Source of the DNA: Halobacteriales archaeon
GTDB lineage: Archaea > Halobacteriota > Halobacteria > Halorutilales > JAHENH01
Reading direction: 5' to 3'
DNA: 7,723 bases
NCBI GenBank assembly: GCA_018609935.1
Contig: JAHENH010000140.1
Coordinates: forward strand, 1-7,723
Shown here: piece after piece, positions 1-5,617 of the stretch
Layout: every line of letters begins with the position of its first letter
Position numbering within the stretch: position 1 is the first letter of the stretch
The notes under the pieces: generated by a model
Database searches by the model: none
The model's input: only the letters and a program-made list of their open reading frames with translations
Told to the model about the DNA's origin: nothing
Made by a program: the position numbers and the translations under genes

Positions 1-439
1 TACAAAGCGCAGCGATAGCCAAGCTTTTTTTATACTTGTTTTCTAATTTATCAATATTCGGTCTAACCCTATCTAAAAATTTGTTTTCCTCATCTTCAAA
101 ATATAAATTCTCAAATTTTCTCTGAATAATGTCATTATCATTCTTGTTGTTTATTAGAAATTCTACATCTTGTTCTGATAAATATACTTCATTATTTTCT
201 ATAGTAGCATTTGTAACATGATATGAGAATTCCAATAAATCGTTAGCTATAACTTTTTTCCCTTTTCTTTTAAACAAATGGGCAACAGTCCCAGACCCAC
301 TGAAAGCATCAAGGACAGAATTATATTCTAAACCTGAAATTTTAGTTTCAATAAAATCTAATAATTTCCTTTTATTACCCATGAATCTCATTTCAGGGAA
401 TTCAGGTATTTTATTTCCAGAAAGATCAAATTGAACCAT
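1..439 (-). CDS. D12-class (Dam-like) adenine-specific DNA methyltransferase, 5' part only
   Basis: The gene starts at the ATG at 439 and runs off the left edge, so only the first 146 residues are visible. Seen: the N-terminal motif RFMGNKRKLL (residues 18-27), typical of D12-class N6-adenine methyltransferases; the AdoMet-binding motif I DAFSGSG (44-50) with T51 following; and a downstream acidic ND pair (66-67), a common ribose-contacting position. The catalytic DPPY motif would lie beyond the edge and cannot be checked. Known of the family: these enzymes transfer a methyl group from AdoMet to adenine N6 in a specific duplex sequence, either as restriction-modification partners or as orphan protective methylases on mobile elements. 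The arrangement FMGNK...K(L)LDFI resembles the COG3392-like branch more than classical Dam. The gene looks more AT-rich than its neighbours and has its own upstream spacer, so it may be a separate transcription unit. The class is likely; target and partner are unknown. Confidence 0.85.
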   Translation of the reverse strand, partial: MVQFDLSGNKIPEFPEMRFMGNKRKLLDFIETKISGLEYNSVLDAFSGSGTVAHLFKRKGKKVIANDLLEFSYHVTNATIENNEVYLSEQDVEFLINNKNDNDIIQRKFENLYFEDEENKFLDRVRPNIDKLENKYKKSLAIAALC

Positions 440-449
440 TTTATAGTTA

Positions 450-458
450 TCCTTCCCT
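450..458 (-). promoter_or_regulatory. possible purine-rich ribosome binding site of the methyltransferase gene
   Basis: On the minus strand AGGGAAGGA lies 10 bases before the ATG at 439. It is purine-rich but only partly complementary to the archaeal anti-Shine-Dalgarno CCUCC, so it is a weak call. It supports, without proving, initiation at this ATG. Confidence 0.3.
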
Positions 459-483
459 ATTTATTTGAATTAAATTTTTTGTA

Positions 484-515
484 AACAGTAAACAAAACAA
501 CAACAGTAAACAAAA
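484..515. repeat. two direct copies of a 14-bp motif, 18-bp period
   Basis: AACAGTAAACAAAA occurs at 484-497 and again, identically, at 502-515, separated by CAAC. A further GTAAAC lies at 481-486, giving three copies of that core. It sits upstream of the methyltransferase gene and downstream of the protease operon. It could be a regulator site, a fragment of an iteron-like array, or chance in A-rich spacer DNA; there are too few copies to decide. Confidence 0.5.
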
Positions 516-525
516 ACAAAAGAGG
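484..525 (-). terminator. possible T-rich archaeal terminator after the leftward operon
   Basis: About 70 to 110 bases past the stop codon of the last operon gene (593), the minus strand is strongly T-rich: runs of T broken by single G or C bases, with no clear hairpin. Archaeal intrinsic termination depends mainly on T-rich tracts in the non-template strand, so this is a plausible end for the leftward transcript. The same bases contain a 14-bp direct repeat, listed separately, so another role is possible. Confidence 0.35.
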
Positions 526-592
526 CTGGTTAAATAAAAACTAAATGGTAGGAATATTATCCATAGATATAGAGCTGTTATAAATTCCCAAC

Positions 593-931
593 TCATTTTT
601 TTATCCTCTTTTTGTGGTTTGTTTTAGATTGTATATATCTGATGTATAGGTCGTATAGAAATCCAAGACATAGTATACCTCCTCCGAAAAATCCTACAAG
701 GTGTAGTCCTGTTGGAATACCGGATCCAGCTGTTTCTGTACTTGAAACCCCTGATATTTTTGATGGATCCGCACTAACCCCATTATCTATATCTATATCG
801 TTTATTTGTTGTCCTTGGTAGAATCCGTATTGGTATCCGAAAACAAATGCTATATAGAAAACAATAAATATTGTTCCAGCAATCTCTAACATTCCAAGTA
901 TTTCTTCGAGGTTATATCCGTATATTTTCAT
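593..931 (-). CDS. small two-helix membrane protein coupled to the presenilin-like protease
   Basis: This 112-residue protein is not one I recognise. It has two hydrophobic segments at about 14-33 and 75-95, joined by a polar, acidic loop (about 41-72) rich in Ser, Gly and Asp, and ends in a strongly basic tail (KKRIKK). The basic tail suggests that the C terminus faces the cytoplasm, which for two helices puts the N terminus inside and the loop outside. Its ATG overlaps the TGA of the protease gene by four bases (ATGA), so the two are almost certainly translated from one message and probably coupled. The small size, two helices and Gly-rich second helix make it a reasonable candidate partner or substrate of the protease, but this rests on position only. 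It is the last gene of the leftward operon. Confidence 0.8.
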   Translation of the reverse strand: MKIYGYNLEEILGMLEIAGTIFIVFYIAFVFGYQYGFYQGQQINDIDIDNGVSADPSKISGVSSTETAGSGIPTGLHLVGFFGGGILCLGFLYDLYIRYIQSKTNHKKRIKK

Positions 932-1947
932 AATAAAAACACCCCTGATAGGTATCCTAGTATTGTAGAGCTACATAGCATTGGGAGTCCTGCATGTCCA
1001 GGTCTATCTATTTTTTGTATCTGTATCTGTAACAAAACAAATCCTACCATAAAACCAAGTAGGCTAGTATATGCTGGAAGGTTCAACCCTAAAAATCCAG
1101 TTGTATTGGGGTGGAAGTGTGCTGCAGATATGATTAAGGTACTTGGTATTACTGCATCTCCTAATCCAAGAATCATATATTGTTGTCTGTCTCTCTCAAA
1201 ATCTTTGTTTCTTAGTTGTTGTTTCCATTCTGATAGGTCCAGGTTTCCGAGTGGGATTATAAACATTGCTGGGAACCAATCTGGGAAATCAAGGGATGCA
1301 AGTGTTTTCATATGTCCTGTTATGTATACTGATATGAAGTCATAGAGTGCCATCAAGGCTAGGAAAATTATTGCTGGAACTATACTGAATGACAACCCAA
1401 TAGCTAATACAGCAAACCCACCAAGTAATACTCCTTTAAGGTTTACTATATACCATTTACTTGAGAATAGGATATGTTTTATGGATAGTACTAGTAGGCT
1501 TGCTAGGATTATTGATTCTATAAAGGTTGGTTTAAGATATCTATATATTAGATAGGAGCATACAGTTACTGTTATTGCTGTACTGTATCTGTTTGTTGGG
1601 TTTTTTATTAGGTCTATTATTTTGTCTGGAGTTATACTATAAATGATTTTTTTGAGTTTATAGATTGGATGGAATATTTTTTTGAGATATCTATATATGT
1701 TTAGTTTGTAGGCTAGTATTATTAGGTTTGATTCTATGATTATTATTGTTAGTACTATGAATCCGTTTTGTATGTTTTGTGGGTTTTGGAATAGCCTGAT
1801 ATCTTTTGTTTGTGTGTTTGGTATGTGGTTTGTTTTTAGGTAGAGTGCTAGTATTGGTACTGAGATAAAAAATAGGAATAGAATCTGTGTTGCTAGCTGT
1901 CTGTCTAGATTTATTTTTATTTTTTTTAGAAAATTTTTGACAACCAT
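928..1947 (-). CDS. presenilin/SPP-type intramembrane aspartyl protease (archaeal PSH family)
   Basis: This 339-residue polytopic membrane protein carries all three signatures of GxGD aspartyl proteases (family A22): YD with D203, GLGD (261-264) with catalytic D264, and a C-terminal PAL-like motif in the form P322-M323-L324 within HAGLPML. The two aspartates are 61 residues apart in consecutive predicted helices, as usual for the family. About nine hydrophobic segments can be drawn (roughly 18-37, 62-80, 121-137, 140-160, 170-187, 188-209, 257-277, 288-310, 319-339). A basic, amphipathic stretch (82-120) separates the second and third. Such enzymes cut transmembrane helices inside the membrane; archaeal members are known as presenilin homologues (PSH). 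Here the gene sits in an operon of mobile-element type, downstream of an ATPase and 4-bp coupled to a small membrane protein, unlike a stand-alone housekeeping gene. The ATG overlaps the preceding ORF's stop as TAATG. The substrate is unknown. Confidence 0.93.
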   Translation of the reverse strand: MVVKNFLKKIKINLDRQLATQILFLFFISVPILALYLKTNHIPNTQTKDIRLFQNPQNIQNGFIVLTIIIIESNLIILAYKLNIYRYLKKIFHPIYKLKKIIYSITPDKIIDLIKNPTNRYSTAITVTVCSYLIYRYLKPTFIESIILASLLVLSIKHILFSSKWYIVNLKGVLLGGFAVLAIGLSFSIVPAIIFLALMALYDFISVYITGHMKTLASLDFPDWFPAMFIIPLGNLDLSEWKQQLRNKDFERDRQQYMILGLGDAVIPSTLIISAAHFHPNTTGFLGLNLPAYTSLLGFMVGFVLLQIQIQKIDRPGHAGLPMLCSSTILGYLSGVFLL

Positions 1948-2270
1948 TATTTATTTTTGTTTTCTTTTTTGTTTTTGGTTTGGAGGGTGGTTGGTGTCAG
2001 TTTAGAGTTGTTTTGGAGGTATGCGCGTATATTAGATAGGTGTGCATGTTTGACGGACACTTGACTATATATATGTCTATGTTGTGTTGTGGTTTTGTTT
2101 TTGTTTCCGTCAAAACAGTCTGTATATTTCATAGATACAAAACTTGAAATAAGTTTATGTATAGCGGTTAGAGGTTTGACAGAAAAACAAACACAACAAT
2201 TCTTTTCTATGTCAACGCCTTCCTTGGGTTTATTTTTTATGTTGGGTAGCATATTTTTTTCTAATGTCAA
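1947..2270 (-). CDS. doubtful small basic Cys-containing ORF between ATPase and protease genes
   Basis: A 107-codon open frame fills the 332-base gap between the ATPase and protease genes almost exactly: it begins 9 bases after the ATPase stop and its TAA shares one base with the protease ATG (TAATG). That fit favours a real gene. Against it: the start is a TTG (or an ATG at codon 7, base 2252) with no visible ribosome binding site; an ATG only two bases after the ATPase stop opens a different frame of just 15 codons; and the C terminus is a low-complexity Lys/Asn run. The product would be basic, with a CCVC cluster at about 25-28 and a His/Tyr-rich middle, and has no membrane segment. I recognise no family. 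The alternative is a non-coding leader or spacer containing a small RNA. Confidence 0.35.
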   Translation of the reverse strand: MTLEKNMLPNIKNKPKEGVDIEKNCCVCFSVKPLTAIHKLISSFVSMKYTDCFDGNKNKTTTQHRHIYSQVSVKHAHLSNIRAYLQNNSKLTPTTLQTKNKKENKNK

Positions 2271-2279
2271 AAACCATAT

Positions 2280-3101
2280 CTATGGTTTGTCTGTATGGTC
2301 TGTAACCCATGTACGACTCATACCTACAATCTTTGATATCTCTCTGACACTCAACCCAGCATCTCTTGCACGCTGCGCATCATCTATCTTTTGTTTCTTC
2401 CTAGCCTTTTTTTCCTTTTTCTCCAACGCATCAAAAAACTCATCCTTAGAAACATATTTATCAGTACCACCCTCAAGACGGCTTTTTTTCTCTCTTGTAA
2501 GATAATGATAGACATCCTTAAGATGTGTATCTGGCTCTATATCCTCCCACTCCAAAGTCTGTTTCTTCTTAAATAACTCATGCCCATCATATGGATTATA
2601 GTCAAGATCATGCACAAGGCTAAGACCACGCCTTTTAACAAGAATCCAAACATCAGCTAGACTTTTTAGGTCACGATCAAGTTGATCGCTTGATGGAAGA
2701 TTCATAATCAAATACTTTTGTTCTACACGACCCATCGATACAATCTCACGTAATGCCTTATTTGTAGCACTTGCAGCCTCATATTTATCAGCACCAACTT
2801 CCGCCTCATCAAACACAATACTTGAACCCTCAGGTTTATCCGTATAAAGATTTGTTACTTCTTGGATGTCTAGCGAACATTTGTCTTTAGTTAACCCATC
2901 ATCAGTCCTATCGTATTCATCTGCAAGCTTTAAAGACAATGTTGTTTTCCCTGTACCTGTAGCGTTTCTATGATCCGAAACAATAATTTTCAGGTCTCTA
3001 TCTTGCCGAACCCGTTTCCGATATAGATTATCTAGAAAATTATCATCACCTGGCAGATCTTGGTTTGGTATTTCGTTTGGATCCGAATCCTTACTACTCA
3101 T
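2280..3101 (-). CDS. P-loop ATPase (HerA/FtsK/Zot-like) with C-terminal helix-turn-helix
   Basis: This 273-residue soluble protein has a P-loop at 46-54 (NATGTGKTT; K52, T53) after a beta strand (LKIIVSD), a Walker B hhhDE at 95-99 (IVFDE, D98, E99), a sensor-like strand ending in N134 (YLIMNLPSS), then a segment DRDLKSLADVWILVKRRG (142-159). That order recalls HerA/FtsK and Zot-type ATPases that pump DNA or drive export, and from memory haloarchaeal proviruses and plasmids carry similar proteins. The first P-loop position is Asn46 in place of the usual Gly. The last 35 residues form a likely helix-turn-helix (about 241-268: AGLSVREISKIVGMSRTWV), preceded by a Lys-rich helix. It lies mid-operon, 9 bases after the 234-residue gene. 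Its coding strand is G-richer than C, opposite to its operon neighbours. ATPase is secure; packaging, transfer or export role is inference. Confidence 0.85.
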   Translation of the reverse strand: MSSKDSDPNEIPNQDLPGDDNFLDNLYRKRVRQDRDLKIIVSDHRNATGTGKTTLSLKLADEYDRTDDGLTKDKCSLDIQEVTNLYTDKPEGSSIVFDEAEVGADKYEAASATNKALREIVSMGRVEQKYLIMNLPSSDQLDRDLKSLADVWILVKRRGLSLVHDLDYNPYDGHELFKKKQTLEWEDIEPDTHLKDVYHYLTREKKSRLEGGTDKYVSKDEFFDALEKKEKKARKKQKIDDAQRARDAGLSVREISKIVGMSRTWVTDHTDKP

Positions 3102-3110
3102 ATCAATAAT

Positions 3111-3815
3111 CTATAATAATTTATGGTCAAGTTCTTTTTCAGGATCCAGATCAACTCCAATATCTGATAGGAAACTTCCTGCTATCCGGTATGCGTTTTT
3201 AAGGATTGATATATCTATCTCGCATTCTTTTGTTTTTGTCTGAATTTCTGTATTCCGGATGTTTTTAACTTTTAACCGATAGGTTGCTCGTATTGGGCTG
3301 TCTGTATTCAAAATACTTGATAACCCCCAAAATTCTAGTTCAAGTGGAGGTTGTTGGTTGTGGCTTACAAGTTCTATGTCTTTTATTTCTTGGTCTGTAA
3401 TTGGTGTTGGAACCCTCATCCTACCTAAAAAATTATATCTTTTCTGTATGTGGTTTTCCACTATTTCCTCTACTTCTTTAGTATCAAGCTCTCCATTGTT
3501 TTGTTGTCTTGCTTTTTGCCGTATTTTTTTTCTTTCTTTTTGTGTTGGTTTGTCCCAGTAGTATTTTGCTTTTTGTTTGTAGTTGTTGTATAGTGGTTCT
3601 AGTTCCATCAGATAGCTTTCCAGTTTACTTCTTAGTAGGCTGGATGCTAGGTAGTTTGAGATTCTTCCGCTGCGTCTTTGGGCTTCGATTTCTGAGAGTT
3701 TTTCTGTTACGTCTTTTCTTGCGTCATATATTTGTTGCAGTCTTCGTGTTTGGCTGTAGTTTGATGGATCGTCTACTGTATCCATTATTTTATCTTCTTC
3801 ATTTCTTTGTTTCAT
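3111..3815 (-). CDS. hypothetical helical protein of the leftward operon (234 residues)
   Basis: I do not recognise this family. The protein is soluble, with no membrane segment. Residues about 20-80 look helical and may form a coiled coil (many Leu, Glu, Arg; the stretch RRSGRISNYLASSLLRSKL resembles the short helical hairpins of SHOCT-like domains). Residues 80-105 are very basic (KERKKIRQKARQQ), possibly nucleic-acid binding. The C-terminal half (about 125-234) has a beta-rich appearance (ATYRLKVKNI...ECEIDISI) and ends in an acidic segment. The start at the ATG at 3815 overlaps the stop of the preceding gene by four bases (ATGA), and the ATPase gene follows after 9 bases, so all three are co-expressed. 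A role as DNA-binding or adaptor partner of the ATPase is conceivable but unsupported beyond position and charge. Confidence 0.75.
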   Translation of the reverse strand: MKQRNEEDKIMDTVDDPSNYSQTRRLQQIYDARKDVTEKLSEIEAQRRSGRISNYLASSLLRSKLESYLMELEPLYNNYKQKAKYYWDKPTQKERKKIRQKARQQNNGELDTKEVEEIVENHIQKRYNFLGRMRVPTPITDQEIKDIELVSHNQQPPLELEFWGLSSILNTDSPIRATYRLKVKNIRNTEIQTKTKECEIDISILKNAYRIAGSFLSDIGVDLDPEKELDHKLL

Positions 3816-4117
3816 CTTTTTTCACCGTTGAGGAGTTCGTCTAGGTCTATGTTTTGGATCCATATTCCTTCGCTATATACATCTATTATCAGACTAGTTT
3901 TGTCTGTTATATTGTGTAGTTTGCTTCCGTCTTCTGTTAGGTTGCATATTATGTTTGAGTGTTTTCCTGAATGTTTGTTTGCTTGTTGTTGTGCGATTCT
4001 TCGTTTTCTTAGGAGTAGGTCTCCACGTGGGTCTTCGCTTCCTTCCTTTTCTTTTTGTTTTTCTTTAGATTTTTTTTGGTTTTTTGGTGGAGTAGTTTCT
4101 TTTTTCAGGTCTTTCAT
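3812..4117 (-). CDS. small Lys-rich protein, first gene of the leftward operon
   Basis: This 101-residue protein has no family I recognise. Its first 30 residues are disordered and rich in Lys, Glu, Pro and Gln; residues 30-50 are basic and probably helical (RKRRIAQQQANKH); the C-terminal half is more hydrophobic, with likely beta strands (SLIIDVYSEGIWIQNIDL) and an acidic end. It could bind nucleic acid or act as a regulator of the element, but nothing proves it. The gene opens the leftward operon just inside the divergent promoter region. A TATA-like box centred about 29 bases upstream implies a leaderless or nearly leaderless transcript, which supports the ATG at 4117 as start. The stop overlaps the next gene's ATG (ATGA). 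Confidence 0.7.
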   Translation of the reverse strand: MKDLKKETTPPKNQKKSKEKQKEKEGSEDPRGDLLLRKRRIAQQQANKHSGKHSNIICNLTEDGSKLHNITDKTSLIIDVYSEGIWIQNIDLDELLNGEKR

Positions 4118-4141
4118 TTACTACCAAGAATGTTTCATATG

Positions 4142-4150
4142 TTATTAAAA
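4142..4150 (-). promoter_or_regulatory. TATA box of the leftward operon
   Basis: On the minus strand TTTTAATAA, preceded by the purine-rich GAAACAGG that could serve as a BRE, is centred about 29 bases before the ATG at 4117. With the usual archaeal distance of about 26 bases to the start site, transcription would begin within a few bases of the ATG, giving a leaderless message. Confidence 0.55.
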
Positions 4151-4161
4151 CCTGTTTCAGT

Positions 4162-4176
4162 ATTTCTTCAAGAAAT
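4162..4176. promoter_or_regulatory. 15-bp palindrome in the divergent promoter region, candidate operator
   Basis: ATTTCTT-C-AAGAAAT is a perfect inverted repeat with 7-bp arms and a 1-bp centre. It lies between the two outward TATA boxes, 11 bases upstream of the leftward box. One arm plus centre (ATTTCTTC) recurs at 4219-4226, 7 bases before the rightward TATA box. Size and position suit a dimeric regulator controlling both operons; no regulator is identified. Confidence 0.45.
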
Positions 4177-4233
4177 CTTATGGAAATTGTTGAGTATATA
4201 TTTGGTATATATTATAGGATTTCTTCTATGGGG

Positions 4234-4242
4234 TTTTATATA
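4234..4242 (+). promoter_or_regulatory. TATA box of the rightward operon
   Basis: TTTTATATA is centred about 32 bases before the ATG at 4270, which would place the start site about 5 bases before the ATG: a nearly leaderless message. A second AT-rich stretch (4245-4254, TTTTATATTT) is closer and would put the start site inside the gene, so the first is preferred. Confidence 0.55.
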
Positions 4243-4269
4243 GGTTTTATATTTTTGTTTTAAGCAGAT

Positions 4270-4719
4270 ATGCCGGAAAAATCGAGAATCTATGAAGAAA
4301 CGATTGGGAAAATAGGAAGAATCAAAGACAAAATACGAGAAAAACAAAAAACTCTAAAGGTATATGATGAGTTATCGCAGCAACGTGTAGAACAAAAACT
4401 ATCCCCAATACAGAAACGTATTGAGCCAGGTGGAGATGGAAAGCCAGCCCGTCTTGTAAGGGCTGGAATTTCTGCAACCTTTCGTACTGTAGGGGTTGCA
4501 GCTGTAACCCTAGTAGTTATTGCATTTATAGTGTCTGAAATAGACACTACAATGCCGGATCCAGAGAATTCGGATCTGCATAACGCAACAAATGACACAA
4601 TAAGTACTACTGGAGATGCCCTCTCGCTTGGAGCTGTAGCAATCATCATAATGATAGCTGTATTGATGCTACGCCTCATATCTGGTATAGGAGGAGGCGG
4701 CGGTGGTAGAGGAAGATAA
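4270..4719 (+). CDS. two-helix membrane protein with glycine-rich GIG tail
   Basis: This 149-residue protein is of unknown family. Residues 1-55 are charged and helical (Lys/Arg/Glu, probable coiled coil) and likely cytoplasmic. Two membrane segments follow at about 72-91 and 117-137, joined by a short acidic loop with two N-glycosylation sequons (N105-A-T and N108-D-T), which fits an outside location. The C terminus is SGIGGGGGGRGR, back in the cytoplasm. The next gene's product ends in the same pattern (helix, basic residue, two hydrophobics, S/T-GIG, then Gly/Arg), so the two are probably related or partner subunits. It is the first rightward gene, read from the leaderless promoter opposite the ATPase/protease operon. 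Small subunits of a membrane complex, pore or virion membrane are possible jobs; none is shown. Confidence 0.85.
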   Translation: MPEKSRIYEETIGKIGRIKDKIREKQKTLKVYDELSQQRVEQKLSPIQKRIEPGGDGKPARLVRAGISATFRTVGVAAVTLVVIAFIVSEIDTTMPDPENSDLHNATNDTISTTGDALSLGAVAIIIMIAVLMLRLISGIGGGGGGRGR

Positions 4720-4790
4720 ACCCCTCTTTCTGGGATCCAGCCAACACATTCTGCATTCCCTTTCCATATTTCCATACTTCCGAGATTACA

Positions 4791-4817
4791 GATATACAGG
4801 CAGGTTTTCTGTCTATC
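4791..4817 (+). other. possible stem-loop in the 4720-4844 intergenic gap
   Basis: GATATACAG (4791-4799) can pair with CTGTCTATC (4809-4817) over nine positions with one mismatch, around a 9-base loop. It lies 27 bases before the next start codon. It could modulate translation of the 156-residue protein or mark an RNA processing site. The rest of the gap is pyrimidine-rich and shows no convincing promoter. Confidence 0.3.
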
Positions 4818-4844
4818 CCATAAAAAACCCAAAATCTGGAATAT

Positions 4845-5315
4845 ATGAGTAGAAAAATAATAGCGGTAGGGATAGGTCTAGTATTATTAGTTGTAACTAT
4901 ATCTCTTGTAGGACAGACATATACAGCGATACCTCGCTCAAACAAATCTGTAACAAATGAAACAGTAACACAGGATATAGATAACTGGGTACAACTTGAT
5001 GCAGCTGGGAATCAGTCAGCTGAGGCATATGATGATGAAAAAGTCTACAACAGCAGTGATGTATTATTAAAGGAAGATTCAGACTATAGATGGAGTACCG
5101 ATAATATTTCGATAAAGTTTCTTTCTACACAGAATACAAGTGATGGATCAACTGCAAAAATAACATACAACTATAGTGTAAAACCAGAGAAAGCTAGAAA
5201 CCTTGCTACAACAATATCAGGTTTCTATAGTATAGCTGCAACCGCTGGAATCCTAATGGTTATAGTAATGTTTCTAAAAATACTAACAGGTATAGGGTGG
5301 GGTGGTAGGCGATGA
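4845..5315 (+). CDS. membrane-anchored surface protein with seven N-glycosylation sequons and GIG tail
   Basis: This 156-residue protein has an N-terminal hydrophobic segment (about 5-23, after basic residues, so N-in), a polar domain of about 95 residues, and a second membrane helix (about 126-146) ending in LKILTGIGWGGRR. The polar domain would then be extracellular. It holds seven N-X-S/T sequons (N33, N38, N56, N69, N87, N97, N109), a density expected of a heavily glycosylated surface protein; archaeal oligosaccharyltransferase AglB uses this motif. Its second half looks beta-rich (SDYRWSTDNISIKF, AKITYNYSV), reminiscent of small beta-sandwich domains in surface and virion proteins. The tail matches that of the upstream 149-residue protein. 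Its TGA overlaps the next ATG. Signal-peptide cleavage after residue 23-28 is an alternative to a true anchor. Function is not recognised. Confidence 0.85.
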   Translation: MSRKIIAVGIGLVLLVVTISLVGQTYTAIPRSNKSVTNETVTQDIDNWVQLDAAGNQSAEAYDDEKVYNSSDVLLKEDSDYRWSTDNISIKFLSTQNTSDGSTAKITYNYSVKPEKARNLATTISGFYSIAATAGILMVIVMFLKILTGIGWGGRR

Positions 5316-5617
5316 TGGAACATATCTATATAGCAGTATTGCTTATTTCGTTTTATCTATTCAAGATTGCATTAGTTGACCGAAAAGCAGAACTACTATT
5401 GTTTCCATTGTGTATGGCGTTGTTTTTTATGGTAGGGTTCAGCAGTCAGAACATACAACTTGTAGTTGATGGAAGCCTAGAATTCACTCGCAGTAACCCA
5501 TTAATGTATCTTGGATTTTTTCTTGGACTCCTCAACCTTGGACTTACAGTTCTGTCGTGGCTGGATAAACTACCAGAACCAGAAAGAAAAAAACAATATA
5601 AAAGTGATAAATTATGA
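5312..5617 (+). CDS. small three-helix membrane protein
   Basis: This 101-residue protein is hydrophobic, with three likely membrane segments (about 4-20, 26-43, 62-83) and a basic, polar C-terminal tail (residues 84-101, ERKKQYK), probably cytoplasmic. No catalytic motif or family is recognised. Two adjacent ATG codons (5312 and 5315) could both serve as start; the first overlaps the stop of the surface-protein gene as ATGATG, so translation is probably coupled. The stop overlaps the next ATG (ATGA). Its position between a surface protein and a soluble protein suggests an integral-membrane subunit of the same complex. Confidence 0.8.
   Translation: MMEHIYIAVLLISFYLFKIALVDRKAELLLFPLCMALFFMVGFSSQNIQLVVDGSLEFTRSNPLMYLGFFLGLLNLGLTVLSWLDKLPEPERKKQYKSDKL

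Noticed and set aside
484..515. The GTAAAC repeats as a CRISPR array or iteron origin
   Set aside because: Only two full copies, a 4-base spacing and low complexity; no replication gene is nearby.
2089..2505. Plus-strand 138-codon frame across the ATPase 3' end, with TATATATA upstream
   Set aside because: It is largely antisense to the ATPase helix-turn-helix and Lys-rich region; composition is that of a complement (Phe, Ser, Leu runs). The TATATATA is more simply read as AT-rich spacer or an internal leftward promoter.
3509..4148. Plus-strand hydrophobic Phe/Leu/Ser/Cys-rich frames opposite the 234- and 101-residue genes
   Set aside because: They arise from the T-rich complement of Lys/Glu-rich genes; two frames overlap each other and neither has a start signal.
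4290..4832. Minus-strand open frame of 180 codons opposite the 149-residue gene
   Set aside because: It mirrors the coding gene; the product is a Pro run and Ser/Thr/Arg-rich mixture, and it would run against the rightward operon.
4720..4844. Independent promoter for the 156-residue gene
   Set aside because: The A-rich stretch at 4820-4828 is too close to the start and lacks a good TATA shape; transcription from the 4234-4242 promoter is the simpler reading.
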